Assembly (NCBI RefSeq): GCF_000959365.1
Contig: NZ_CP009555.1
Coordinates: 1,364,001-1,428,000 of the forward strand
Direction of reading: 5' to 3'
Source: Burkholderia oklahomensis C6786
GTDB lineage: Bacteria; Pseudomonadota; Gammaproteobacteria; Burkholderiales; Burkholderiaceae
Length of the DNA: 64,000 nt
Shown piece after piece: positions 38,355 through 46,386 of the stretch. Within the stretch, counting starts at the first letter, position 1. Every line of letters starts with the position of its first letter. Made by a program: the position numbers and the translations under genes. The notes below the pieces were generated by a model. It saw only the letters and a list, made by a program, of their open reading frames with translations, was not told where the DNA came from and did no database searches.

Positions 38355-40114
38355 AAATCAGACGCCATAAACAGCGATTGGCATGAAAGCGAATTACTTT
38401 GTTCAGGCTCTAAATCAATCGTTAAATCAGTAAGCGATTTTTCATCTGCTTTCGCAAATGAAACAGGCGTACAGTTATTGACACGAGTCCGAGAGGGCAA
38501 AAATTCGGCGGCCCGATGCTTAACGATCGTCCATAGACGACGCACGCTCAGCACGATCTTTTCGACAACGGCATCAATAGTGCTGACGATGCCCTCAGAA
38601 TCGACTGCACACTCGTCTCGCACGACGATGCCTGCGATGCGAGGCCCAAGCGCGTCGCCATATCGACCAGTACCGAATTGCGCTTCCTTGTGTAGCCGGA
38701 TCGTTGCGTCTTGCCGTTTGATCCACGGACCACCCCACGCACGAATGAACTCTGCGTAATCGGCGCGCTTATATTCTTCGCCCGACACATGTCGTTGGCG
38801 CTGCGCCGCGAGCCATGCGCGCCTGAGCACATCGGGCGCGTCCGCGACGGCGCTTTTCGCGATCCGGCGGAGTTCCCGCCAAACGGACACTTGAGCGCCG
38901 CCTATCGCCTGAAACTGACGGATGCCCCACTGCTTAGCCCATGCCTGCACGCGTTGCGTGGTTCGCGCGATAGGGTCGCCATGTAGGTCATGTTCAATCC
39001 CCTTGCCATCGATATGCTTGGAGATGTACTTGGCAATGTAAGCAGTGGCGCTGCCTTTCTCCGACTTGATGCGCTCGAAACGGATACGGTGAGCCCGCGC
39101 GCCTTGTTCATCCGGCGAGTCGTTCAACAGGAAATAGCGCTCAATGGCCGCGCGCCATAGCTTCATGTGTGCAGGGTCGCGGATGAACACCAATAAATTC
39201 CAGTGCGGCGTACCGTCCTGATGCGCTTCGACTGTCCTCATCCCATAAAAGCTGACTTGGTGGCGATGCAGCCATGCGCGGCAACGGCTCCACTGCTTCT
39301 GAAGATAGTTATGCGTATCACGCGGTGTCGCACCGTCATAGTTTGGATTGGATGAACCGTTAGCGCGTACCGCATGAAATCGGCTCGGTGGCGTCACGAC
39401 TGCGAATTCACAAGTGCAACCGTGTTCGGCAGCAACTTCTTCCATACCGCGAAGGCGCAACATGAGCTCGCCGCGACGGATGGCCGGGTTGCTAACGGAT
39501 TTGTCGGCAAGTTCCGCGAGCGTAAAGATTTCTCCGTCGTCATTGACGGCATATGTGTTCGTGAGCATCTGAGCGTTGCGCTCACTTTGGGCCAGCGCGC
39601 GGCGCAAGTTCTCGTCGCTAATGTATTTGTCGGCACACGCATTGACGAATCCGAGGCGGATTGCGAGCGCTTCGACCGCGCAGCCGTGCATGCGACGTAG
39701 CCGTCTGGCCCACCAGCCGGGATCAATTACACGGGCGACAAAACCGCAGGAACGATCAACGGCGGGCGGTTCGATATGCCAGCGTATGCATAGAGCGCGT
39801 AGTGCATCAATGATCGCGTCGATGCTACTTAGGCGTTCAGCGATGGATTGTGCGTCTGCCGCGCGACGGCGCGCGCAGTCTCGTATGTCGGAAAGCGTCG
39901 CGGTCAGCGGGAACAACGCATCGGCATACTCCGCAACGTGCTCTCGCAGGTAAACATTTCCGCGATACCAGTCGCGATGTTGACGATCGAGAATTTCGAG
40001 GCGGCGCGAAACGCGGCGCGACCATTTGGCCGGCAGCTTTCCAAGCATTGCTTCGCGCCATGCAACTTGCGGCATGCGCGGATTGATCGCATCAAAGGAA
40101 GTCAGAAGCGCCAT
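38336..40114 (-). CDS. phage-type replication endonuclease (P2 gpA-like)
   Basis: Proteins of this family nick the origin for rolling-circle replication. The 592-residue product has the family pattern. MRTVEAHQDGTPHWNLLVFI carries the HUH metal motif, with Asn in place of the second His (HWN). SATAYIAKYISKHID carries the YxxxY pair of nicking tyrosines. The last codons (EALTE and stop) lie within the end of the second IS copy, so the original C terminus was replaced. The gene follows the AlpA-like gene by 21 bp. Activity is uncertain because of the altered end, though the catalytic region is intact. Confidence 0.85.
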   Translation of the reverse strand: MALLTSFDAINPRMPQVAWREAMLGKLPAKWSRRVSRRLEILDRQHRDWYRGNVYLREHVAEYADALFPLTATLSDIRDCARRRAADAQSIAERLSSIDAIIDALRALCIRWHIEPPAVDRSCGFVARVIDPGWWARRLRRMHGCAVEALAIRLGFVNACADKYISDENLRRALAQSERNAQMLTNTYAVNDDGEIFTLAELADKSVSNPAIRRGELMLRLRGMEEVAAEHGCTCEFAVVTPPSRFHAVRANGSSNPNYDGATPRDTHNYLQKQWSRCRAWLHRHQVSFYGMRTVEAHQDGTPHWNLLVFIRDPAHMKLWRAAIERYFLLNDSPDEQGARAHRIRFERIKSEKGSATAYIAKYISKHIDGKGIEHDLHGDPIARTTQRVQAWAKQWGIRQFQAIGGAQVSVWRELRRIAKSAVADAPDVLRRAWLAAQRQRHVSGEEYKRADYAEFIRAWGGPWIKRQDATIRLHKEAQFGTGRYGDALGPRIAGIVVRDECAVDSEGIVSTIDAVVEKIVLSVRRLWTIVKHRAAEFLPSRTRVNNCTPVSFAKADEKSLTDLTIDLEPEQSNSLSCQSLFMASDLEALTE

Positions 40115-40135
40115 AACAAGATCGCTAGGTGCGCT

Positions 40136-40330
40136 TTAGTTGACTGTCGGCGAATTGTTCAGAGCGAGGATGCGCTCGATCGTATCGTGTGGCCACGCGA
40201 GACGACCGTTCGGCAACTTGAGCGGCTTCACTCCGAAATACGAGCCATGACGACAAAGCGCGACGCGAAGCGTGTCGGGCTGCAAGCCAAGACGTTGAGC
40301 AAGGCGATTGGTAGTAAGTCCGATTTCCAT
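40136..40330 (-). CDS. AlpA-like DNA-binding protein
   Basis: A 64-residue protein (MEIGLTTNRLAQRLGLQPDT at the start) with a winged-helix or helix-turn-helix layout: TTNRLAQRLGLQPDTLRVAL as the helix pair and LKLPNGRLAWPHDTIERIL as wing and last helix. Such proteins regulate integrase or replication genes in satellites and phages. It lies directly before the replication gene on the same strand, downstream of the GGGAC array, so it may bind that array. This is inferred from position. Confidence 0.7.
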   Translation of the reverse strand: MEIGLTTNRLAQRLGLQPDTLRVALCRHGSYFGVKPLKLPNGRLAWPHDTIERILALNNSPTVN

Positions 40331-40418
40331 GATGATCTCCTGATTCCGATTGGGCGCCGCACGGTCGGGCGCGATCGAACGGACTCTATTGAGATTCAGG
40401 AAACCGGTGTAACTAGGC

Positions 40419-40485
40419 GGGACTTCGGGACGATAGACGGGACAATGGGACGATAGATGGGACTCTCTCGGGACACCTTCGGGAC
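40419..40485. repeat. iteron-like array of seven GGGAC motifs
   Basis: GGGAC begins at 40419, 40427, 40439, 40447, 40459, 40470 and 40481. The first four form two copies of a 20-bp unit; the last three have 11-bp spacing, close to one helical turn. The array lies 88 bp upstream of the AlpA-like start, in front of the replication gene, as expected for a regulator operator or a replication-protein binding site. Confidence 0.75.
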
Positions 40486-40531
40486 GCCCCTAAGATGCCG
40501 AGGGGAGCACGAACACTCCCCTCGCAAAGCG

Positions 40532-41086
40532 CTACGTCTTCAGGTAGCCACGCTTGCGCAGCAAGCCCACGGCGTTTTTGAACGTCTTGAGACCTACGAT
40601 CTTCGTGTCTCCGAGCTGTGTACGCCACATCAATTCGTCGGCGACAGGATGAGCCACAATCACGCCCGACTCGTCGTGCTTCTTGATGTATCGCATGAAC
40701 GCGCGAGCCTCCACGGACGGCCCATACTCGCGCACGATATCCGGCCAATGCTCGATGAGCCGCAACTGCCAAGCGACCGAAACCGTCGATCGTCGAACCG
40801 AGCGAACTTCGGCCGTATTCGCCGCCAGCGGGTTCTGTGACATATCCGGATCTGCCGACGTGCAGAATGATCGCGAACAGTTCTCAGCCAATATGCCAGG
40901 TAACTTCGCTCCAAGCGACGCGATCCAGGTTTTCGCGTCACCTACACGAACGACAATCCGATCGTGCGGACACATCGCGTCGCGCAGCCCCTTGGATCTC
41001 AATTGCTCGATTGCCGCCTCGGCATCGGCCGTCAAACGTGCCAGTTCGTTTTCCATGTCTGGAAGGTTGTCGTCATCGTGCGTCAT
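40532..41086 (-). CDS. integrase-companion protein of unknown function
   Basis: A 184-residue acidic protein, MTHDDDNLPDMENELARLTA at the start, with AHPVADELMWRTQLGDTKIV near the end. Its ATG overlaps the integrase stop (ATGA), so the two are coupled. A fragment of a related gene remains at 26997-27095, outside the island, so it recurs with elements of this kind. The C-terminal part (KTFKNAVGLLRKRGYLKT) looks like a DNA-binding helix. No family recognised; could be an excision or regulatory factor. Confidence 0.65.
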   Translation of the reverse strand: MTHDDDNLPDMENELARLTADAEAAIEQLRSKGLRDAMCPHDRIVVRVGDAKTWIASLGAKLPGILAENCSRSFCTSADPDMSQNPLAANTAEVRSVRRSTVSVAWQLRLIEHWPDIVREYGPSVEARAFMRYIKKHDESGVIVAHPVADELMWRTQLGDTKIVGLKTFKNAVGLLRKRGYLKT

Positions 41087-42366
41087 ACGTTCGCCATCTG
41101 TTGTGTCGCTGGAAGCGTGATACCCGCTTCACTCAATATCCATGCTTCGATCTTCGTGTGCCACATGCGCAGCAAATCAATCGGGCGCTGCTTGTAGTGC
41201 TTTTCCGCCGTGGCGCTTGGCTTGTGGCCCATGATTTGCGCGACGACGCCCGCGGGACACTCGATCCACTCGGTAAGCGTCGAGAACGAGCGGCGCAGCC
41301 CATGCAGGGTGAGTCCTTCGAGATGCGCGGCCCGCAAGACAATGCGATGCCGATCATCGGGAGCCTGCAAGCGGCCCGATTCCGATTTGACGCTGCTGAA
41401 AACCCATTCGTTGCGGCGAGGCAAAGCGCCGAGCAACAATCCCACATAGGGCGTCAGGGGAATGGTGCGATCGCCTTCCACCTTGTCTCGCAGGATCATC
41501 GTGTTCCAGCGAAAATCCAAGTCGGTCCATTTGAGCTCGTTCATTTCTTCGCGGCGCGCCCCTGTAAGAAGCAACGCCTGCAAGAACGCAGAGACGACAG
41601 GGTTTGCCATCTGTCGCACACCGTCGAACCAGGGAGCGAGTTGTTCTCGCTGGAGGCAATCGGATTTCGCGCGAACCTTTGGGACGTTCTGACGCACCTT
41701 ACGTGTACGGCAAACGTGTTCTGGTACAAGGCCAGACCATTCATGCTGCTCGGCACACCAGTTCAGGCACGCGCGCAGCAACCGAAATGCGAGCGAAGCT
41801 TGAGTCGGTCGGCTTTCCGTCTCACGCTTTAGCCACTCGGCAATCACGTCTGCGGTCAAGTCCGGCAACGGCACATCAAGTAGACTCGACAGTGCGCCGC
41901 AAACGCGAGGTTGCTTGCGGCCGCGCTTTCTCATTTCGCCGCCACGATGAGACACCTTCTCATGATCCGCAACGTGATGGTCGCTCCAGCGGGAACGATT
42001 CGCATCGATATAGCTCTTCCATGCAGTATCCAGCGTAGCCTGACGCCGCCGCGACTCTACTCGCCGCGCCTGCGTGACCGCGATAGCGGCAGCCTTTTCG
42101 ACGCGTGGGTCTTTACCCTCGTCGATGAGTTTCTGAAGTTCGCGCGCTTTCTGGCGAGCGCCGTCGATATCCCATGTGCGTGCGTCGCCGATTGTGGTGC
42201 GAACCGTGTTGCCCGCGATGCGACCTTGAAAGACATAAGACACGCTGCCAGCGGTAGCGCGCAGCCCAAGGCCCGGCGCACCCGAGTCCCACATAAAGAT
42301 TTGCTTGGCGTCGAGAGGACAGCGAAAGTCGCGCACGCGCCCGGCGGTGAAGTTGATACGAGCCAA
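41083..42366 (-). CDS. tyrosine recombinase / integrase (P4 type)
   Basis: The enzyme that integrates the island. From a TTG start at 42366 it has 427 residues. An N-terminal DUF4102-like arm (FTAGRVRDFRCP, SGAPGLGLRATAG) leads to a core-binding region, then the catalytic part with LTGARREEM (first Arg), LTLHGLRRSF (His-x-x-Arg), MGHKPSATAEKHYKQ (the histidine of GHK and the nucleophile Tyr). AGGAG lies 10 bases before the TTG. An ATG at 42432 is also in frame but its GAGG touches the start. The gene lies about 85-150 bp from the right attachment repeat. Confidence 0.93.
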   Translation of the reverse strand: MARINFTAGRVRDFRCPLDAKQIFMWDSGAPGLGLRATAGSVSYVFQGRIAGNTVRTTIGDARTWDIDGARQKARELQKLIDEGKDPRVEKAAAIAVTQARRVESRRRQATLDTAWKSYIDANRSRWSDHHVADHEKVSHRGGEMRKRGRKQPRVCGALSSLLDVPLPDLTADVIAEWLKRETESRPTQASLAFRLLRACLNWCAEQHEWSGLVPEHVCRTRKVRQNVPKVRAKSDCLQREQLAPWFDGVRQMANPVVSAFLQALLLTGARREEMNELKWTDLDFRWNTMILRDKVEGDRTIPLTPYVGLLLGALPRRNEWVFSSVKSESGRLQAPDDRHRIVLRAAHLEGLTLHGLRRSFSTLTEWIECPAGVVAQIMGHKPSATAEKHYKQRPIDLLRMWHTKIEAWILSEAGITLPATQQMANV

Positions 42367-42516
42367 GTTCGTGTAACTCCTGCGTAAGCGGTTTGAGTAA
42401 AAGAGGGCCAATTGTATGACATTGCCCCCCATTTCCTCAATACCACTAACTCATTGATAACCTTGCACTATCACCGTCATCCGCAACATCGAGAAATGCA
42501 GATCAATTGCAACATG

Positions 42517-42532
42517 CGGGGACGTCGTGTCC
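42517..42532 (+). other. right attachment site of the genomic island (attR)
   Basis: Second copy of CGGGGACGTCGTGTCC, in direct orientation with the copy at 27340. To its right the chromosome resumes with the dapA-like gene. Confidence 0.8.
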
Positions 42533-42646
42533 CGTCAGGCGACAGCCGGACGGGATGCCCGCGTGTTAACTCACCTTTCGCATACCTCGATCCGGCACCG
42601 GCCGGCGGGACGGTTCCCATCCACCCGTTTCACCTAGAGGATGCAC

Positions 42647-43534
42647 ATGCAATCACGTTTCGAAGGTATCTGGCTTCCGATCATCACGCCGTTCCACGAT
42701 GGCGAGATCGACCATCCGGCGCTCGCGCGCCTCGCGCGTCACTACGCGGCCGAAGGAATCGCGGGCTTCGTCGCCGGCGCGACGACGGGCGAAGGCGCGC
42801 TCCTGCGCGCGAGCGAACAGGAAGCGATTTTCGCGACGCTGCGCGACGCCACGCCGAATCTTCCGATCGTGCTCGGCGTGACGGCGAGCGCGACGCACGC
42901 GGCCGCCGAGCGCGCGCGCGAACTCGCGTCGCTGCGCCCGGACGGGCTGCTCGCGACGCCGCCCGTCTACGTGAGGCCAACGCAGGCCGGCGTGCGGCGG
43001 CACATCGAAGCGATCGTCGAAGCGGCGGATCTGCCGGTGCTCGTCTACAACATTCCGTATCGGACCGGCGTGAACGTCGAGCTCGACACGCTTCAGGCGC
43101 TCTCGCGCGATGCGCGAGTCGTCGGCGTGAAGGAATGCGGCGGGACACTCGAGCGCATGCTGCGTCTCGTGCACGAAACGCCGCTACGCATCTTCTCCGG
43201 CGACGACAACCAGAATTTCGCGGCGCTGTGCGCGGGCGCGCACGGCGTGATCGCGAGCGCCGCGCACGTGCTGCCCGCGCGGCACGTGCGCGTGCATGCG
43301 CTGTTGCGCGAAGGCAGGCTCGACGACGCGCGACGGATCGCGGTTGCGCTGCAACCGCTCGTCGCCGATCTGTTCGCGGAACCGAATCCTGCGCCCGTGA
43401 AGGCGCTGCTCGCCGCGCAGGGTTGGTGCGACAACGCGCTGCGGCTGCCGTTCCTGCCGGCGAGCGACGCGCTCGCGGCGCGGCTCGTCACGCATTGGGA
43501 AGCGCTGCAACGGAGCGAGACGGCCGAAGCCTGA
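42647..43534 (+). CDS. dihydrodipicolinate synthase / N-acetylneuraminate lyase family protein
   Basis: Class I aldolases of this family use a Schiff base to make or split C-C bonds in 2-keto acids; the best-known member, DapA, acts in lysine synthesis. The 295 residues show GIWLPIITPFHDG, GATTGEGALL (substrate carboxylate site), YNIPYRTGVN (active-site Tyr) and VGVKECGG with the Schiff-base lysine. The ATG at 42647, 6 bases after GAGG, is preferred to the one at 42641. It lies just right of the island; its leader may have been separated by the insertion. Substrate uncertain: a housekeeping DapA or a catabolic paralogue. Confidence 0.88.
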   Translation: MQSRFEGIWLPIITPFHDGEIDHPALARLARHYAAEGIAGFVAGATTGEGALLRASEQEAIFATLRDATPNLPIVLGVTASATHAAAERARELASLRPDGLLATPPVYVRPTQAGVRRHIEAIVEAADLPVLVYNIPYRTGVNVELDTLQALSRDARVVGVKECGGTLERMLRLVHETPLRIFSGDDNQNFAALCAGAHGVIASAAHVLPARHVRVHALLREGRLDDARRIAVALQPLVADLFAEPNPAPVKALLAAQGWCDNALRLPFLPASDALAARLVTHWEALQRSETAEA

Positions 43535-43567
43535 GCGCACGAACATCGTCGATCGCCGGCGCATTCG

Positions 43568-44155
43568 TCAAGCGGCGACGGCTCGAGCCCATCGATTCGA
43601 GCGCCGCTTCATCGCGCGACGCGCCGTTTCGCCGCGATACACCTGCAGACGTTCGAACGTTTCGCGCTGCTTGAACTGCTCGCGCGCGTCGACGATGCCG
43701 GCGCGCGTCCTGTCTTCGACGAACGCCTGAGCGGATTCGGTGATCAACGCTTCGCACGCCGACGGATACGCCGCCGCGCAGTGCGCCGCCATGCCGCCGC
43801 CGACGCTATGGCCAAACGCGACGAAACGATCGAAGCCGAGCTGTTCGCGCAGCATCGGGAAGAATCGCCGGGCCTCGTCGCGAACGAAGTCGGCGTCGAG
43901 TGCGTCCGCGCGGGGATCGGACTGCCCGAAGCCGAGTCGATCGTAGGCGATCACCCGCCGTCCCGTGCATTCGGCCAGCGCTTTCGGAAACGTCCGCCAC
44001 AGGTGCACGCAGCCGAGCGAATCGTGAAGCAGGACGATGGGCGGCAGGCCGTCGGGCGCGTCCGCATGGTGCGGCGCGGGCCAGCGCCGCACGAACAAGC
44101 GCCCCCGTCCGGTGTCGACCCAGCAGTCTTGCATCGCGTTTCGGCGGTTGTCCAT
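43568..44155 (-). pseudogene. alpha/beta hydrolase, truncated C terminus
   Basis: The first 160 residues form a good alpha/beta hydrolase: LLHDSLGCVHLWR near 40, DRLGFGQSDPR near 70 and the nucleophile elbow GHSVGG. The family is usually about 260-290 residues, but this frame stops at 195 after an Arg-rich tail (RRAMKRRSNRWARAVAA) and lacks the lid and the histidine. Only 33 bp separate its end from the dapA-like gene, so the missing part seems deleted. Probably not functional as an enzyme, though sequencing error cannot be excluded. Confidence 0.65.
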
Positions 44156-44161
44156 GTTCAG

Positions 44162-44464
44162 TTACTGACCGAGCAGATGCCGCAACAAGCCGGTCGACAC
44201 GACGCCAATGATCACGGTCGGCAGAATCGACAGGCGGGTTGCCGCGAGCAGCGTAATCGCCAGCGCGAGCAAATTGGCCGGCTTGTCCGAGACGAACGCC
44301 GGCGCGATCACCGACACCAGCACGCATCCCGGCACATTCTCCATCACCGACAGCATGCGCGGGCTCAGCGTGCGATTGCGCAGCACGACGTAGCCGAGAA
44401 TCCGGCTCAGGTAAGTGGACGAGGCCATCAGCACGATCGTCAGCAGCGTCGATACATCGATCAT
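44162..44464 (-). CDS. azlD: AzlD family branched-chain amino acid exporter subunit
   Basis: AzlD is the small partner of AzlC in export of branched-chain amino acids. The 100-residue protein has about four helices: STLLTIVLMASSTYLSRILGY, MENVPGCVLVSVIAPAFV, NLLALAITLLAATRL and LPTVIIGVVSTGLLRHLL. The start ATG at 44464 overlaps the azlC stop (ATGA). The longer frame to 44527 starts within azlC and is not needed. Confidence 0.9.
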   Translation of the reverse strand: MIDVSTLLTIVLMASSTYLSRILGYVVLRNRTLSPRMLSVMENVPGCVLVSVIAPAFVSDKPANLLALAITLLAATRLSILPTVIIGVVSTGLLRHLLGQ

Positions 44465-45189
44465 GAAGGCTCTCCCCAGGCGACGGCGGCGACGAGGCCG
44501 GCGAGCGCGCCCGCCGCGACGTACCACGCGCCCGGCACGAGCAGGTCAGTCGCCGCCGCGACGACGAGGCTGACGAGCCACGGACGGCACGCGCGCGCGC
44601 CTTTCCACATGCCCCGGAGCAGCACGAGGAAGACCGCGGTGAACGCCATGTCGAAGCCGTATTGCTCGACGTCGCCGATCGTGGGCCCCAATGCCGCGCC
44701 GAGCGCGGTGCACGCGACCCACGTGAGGTACAGCCCGGCCGACACGCCCAGGTAGTACGGAAAGCTGATGCGGCTGCGCGATTGCTGCCGCGCGTCGGCG
44801 AGCGCCATCGCCCAGCTCTCGTCGCACATGAAGAAGAGCGCCGGAAAGGTCCGCTTGCGCGACAGGTGCCGGAGATACGGCGCGAACGCCGCGCCCATCA
44901 GGATGTGCCGGCAGTTCACCAGAAACGACATCGCGACGATGAGCAGGATGTGCGGCGGCGACGTCCATAGCCGGATCGCGGTGAATTCGGAGCCGCCGCC
45001 GAAATTCAGGCCGGTCATCAGCGGCACTTCGACGACGCTCAAGCCTTTTTGCGTCGCCTGCGCGCCCAGCACGAGCGCGAACGGAACGAAGCCGAGCATC
45101 ACGGGCAGCGATGCGCGCAAGCCGCGCCAGGCTTCGGATCTTGCAGTGGAGTCCTCGGAAATGACGGTTGACGTCGGCAAACTGTTCAT
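44461..45189 (-). CDS. azlC: AzlC family branched-chain amino acid exporter subunit
   Basis: A 242-residue membrane protein with the AzlC/YgaZ pattern: PVMLGFVPFALVLGAQATQK near the start, MTGLNFGGGSEFTAI, SFLVNCRHILMGAAFAPYLR and FMCDESWAMALAD in the first half, followed by more helices. A strong ribosome site (AGGAGGTGTA) sits before the ATG at 45189. It is coupled to azlD and divergent from an Lrp/AsnC regulator gene 126 bp away, the same arrangement as the B. subtilis azlB regulator with azlCD. Confidence 0.92.
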   Translation of the reverse strand: MNSLPTSTVISEDSTARSEAWRGLRASLPVMLGFVPFALVLGAQATQKGLSVVEVPLMTGLNFGGGSEFTAIRLWTSPPHILLIVAMSFLVNCRHILMGAAFAPYLRHLSRKRTFPALFFMCDESWAMALADARQQSRSRISFPYYLGVSAGLYLTWVACTALGAALGPTIGDVEQYGFDMAFTAVFLVLLRGMWKGARACRPWLVSLVVAAATDLLVPGAWYVAAGALAGLVAAVAWGEPS

Positions 45190-45205
45190 TACACCTCCTT
45201 CGAGG

Positions 45206-45221
45206 GGCAATATTGTCTGCC
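45206..45221. promoter_or_regulatory. possible Lrp-type dyad between azlC and its regulator
   Basis: GGCA (45206) and TGCC (45218) flank ATATTGTC, and CAATATTG within it is a perfect 8-bp palindrome. It lies between the divergent azlC and Lrp-family genes. Weak, suggested by position. Confidence 0.35.
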
Positions 45222-45315
45222 AAATTCGATGGAATCGGGTTGCGTTGTTGCTATATTCCGGTGTCGAATTGGTATGAACGGCCTATTTTTCCAATCTTCC
45301 TGGAATCAGATTTCA

Positions 45316-45774
45316 ATGAAACTTGACGCCATCGATCGACGCATCCTGCAAGCCCTGCAACGCGACGGCCGGCTGCAGAACGTCGAGCTCGCGAAAGAGG
45401 TCGGCCTGTCGCCTTCGCCGTGCCTCAGACGAGTCCGGCTGCTCGAGGAAGCCGGCGTGATCGAACGGTACGTCGCGGTGCTCAATCCCGCGAAGGTCGG
45501 CAAGGGGTTGACCGTGTTCACGCGCGTCTGGCTGAAGGAGCAGGACGCCGACACGGTCGATCACTTCGCCGAAGCGGTCCGGCAACTGCCGCAGGTCGTC
45601 GAGTGCCACCTGATGGCGGGCGACTGCGATTTCCTGCTGCGAGTCGTCGCCGCCGACATCGACGACTACCGGCAATTCCAGATGCATCATCTGACGCGGA
45701 TCAAAGGCGTGCAGAGCGTGAAGACCGAGATTCCGCTGCAGAAGGTGAAGTTGACTTCGGAGGTGCCGGTTTGA
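45316..45774 (+). CDS. Lrp/AsnC family transcriptional regulator
   Basis: A 152-residue regulator: residues 1-60 form the DNA-binding domain (LDAIDRRILQALQRDGRLQN, ELAKEVGLSPSPCLRRVRLL) and the rest the ligand-binding RAM domain (VVECHLMAGDCDFLLRVVAA). ATG 45316 gives the standard start MKLDAIDRRIL. Divergent from azlCD, so it probably responds to branched-chain amino acids and controls export, as AzlB does in Bacillus. Confidence 0.92.
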   Translation: MKLDAIDRRILQALQRDGRLQNVELAKEVGLSPSPCLRRVRLLEEAGVIERYVAVLNPAKVGKGLTVFTRVWLKEQDADTVDHFAEAVRQLPQVVECHLMAGDCDFLLRVVAADIDDYRQFQMHHLTRIKGVQSVKTEIPLQKVKLTSEVPV

Positions 45775-46049
45775 GGGGTCGAGGGTGCCGTTGTCAATCG
45801 TCGACGTTTCGCAGCAAAGCCGCGGTGGACGAATCGACCAATTGACGGGCGCCGCGCGGCTCGACTGGCAGCGCGACGAGACGCGCCGCAAGACGCCGCG
45901 CAGCCGGTCCGCAGCCGACGCCGCCGGCTGCCGGCCGCCCGAAAGCCGATCGTCATAATATGGCGGTCGCAAACGGTTCACGTAACCGACGCATCGTTTC
46001 CTCATACTAGCGGACGACCACGACTCGCGATCCTTCAGGAGACACCTTG

Positions 46050-46340
46050 ATGCGCCAGCGTCTCGCCGCCTTCGTCGCCGCACTTTGCGTCGTGCCGCTC
46101 GCCGCTGCGTGCAGCGACGACGCGTCCCACGCCCGCGCGGAGACGAACGCCGACGCGCAAACGGCGTCGCTGCCGGGCGCCGCCGCCAATGCGTTCAACG
46201 GCGGCGCCGCAGCCGGCCGCACCGCGTCCGCGAGCGCGCCGCTCGCGACGCCCGTGATCCACTACCCGCCCGAAGACGAAGCCGACGACGCATCCGGCGC
46301 GACGGCGGCATCCGCGCATCCCGCATCGAATCCTGGCTGA
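46050..46340 (+). CDS. small predicted lipoprotein
   Basis: A 96-residue protein with a lipoprotein signal: MRQRLAAFVAALCVVPLAAAC, lipobox LAAAC, then a long, low-complexity Ala/Thr/Pro tail (SAPLATPVIHYPPEDEADDA). An AGGAG box lies before the ATG at 46050. It is 46 bp upstream of the phospholipase C gene on the same strand and may be cotranscribed with it. Could assist secretion or folding of the enzyme; that is speculation. Confidence 0.65.
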   Translation: MRQRLAAFVAALCVVPLAAACSDDASHARAETNADAQTASLPGAAANAFNGGAAAGRTASASAPLATPVIHYPPEDEADDASGATAASAHPASNPG

Positions 46341-46386
46341 TCGCGTTCCGCCGAGCCCTCTTCTCCGCAGAGCCCAAGGTGAAAAC

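Larger units (their letters stand above)
27340..42532. mobile_element. 15.2-kb integrative genomic island
   Basis: The element is bounded by a 16-bp direct repeat. It carries, from right to left, a tyrosine integrase, a companion gene, an AlpA-like regulator, a phage-type replication endonuclease, two IS copies with two unknown genes between them, a zinc-hook ATPase, a WYL-like protein, a PAAR / VRR-NUC / DUF3396 module and several small genes. Base composition varies strongly inside it and is lowest at 32.9-35.0 kb. No capsid or tail genes are present, so it is a satellite-like or integrative element rather than a full prophage. Excision and mobility are not shown by the sequence. Confidence 0.85.

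Noticed and set aside
27340..42532. Complete prophage
   Set aside because: No terminase, portal, capsid or tail genes were found; only replication, regulation and cargo genes.
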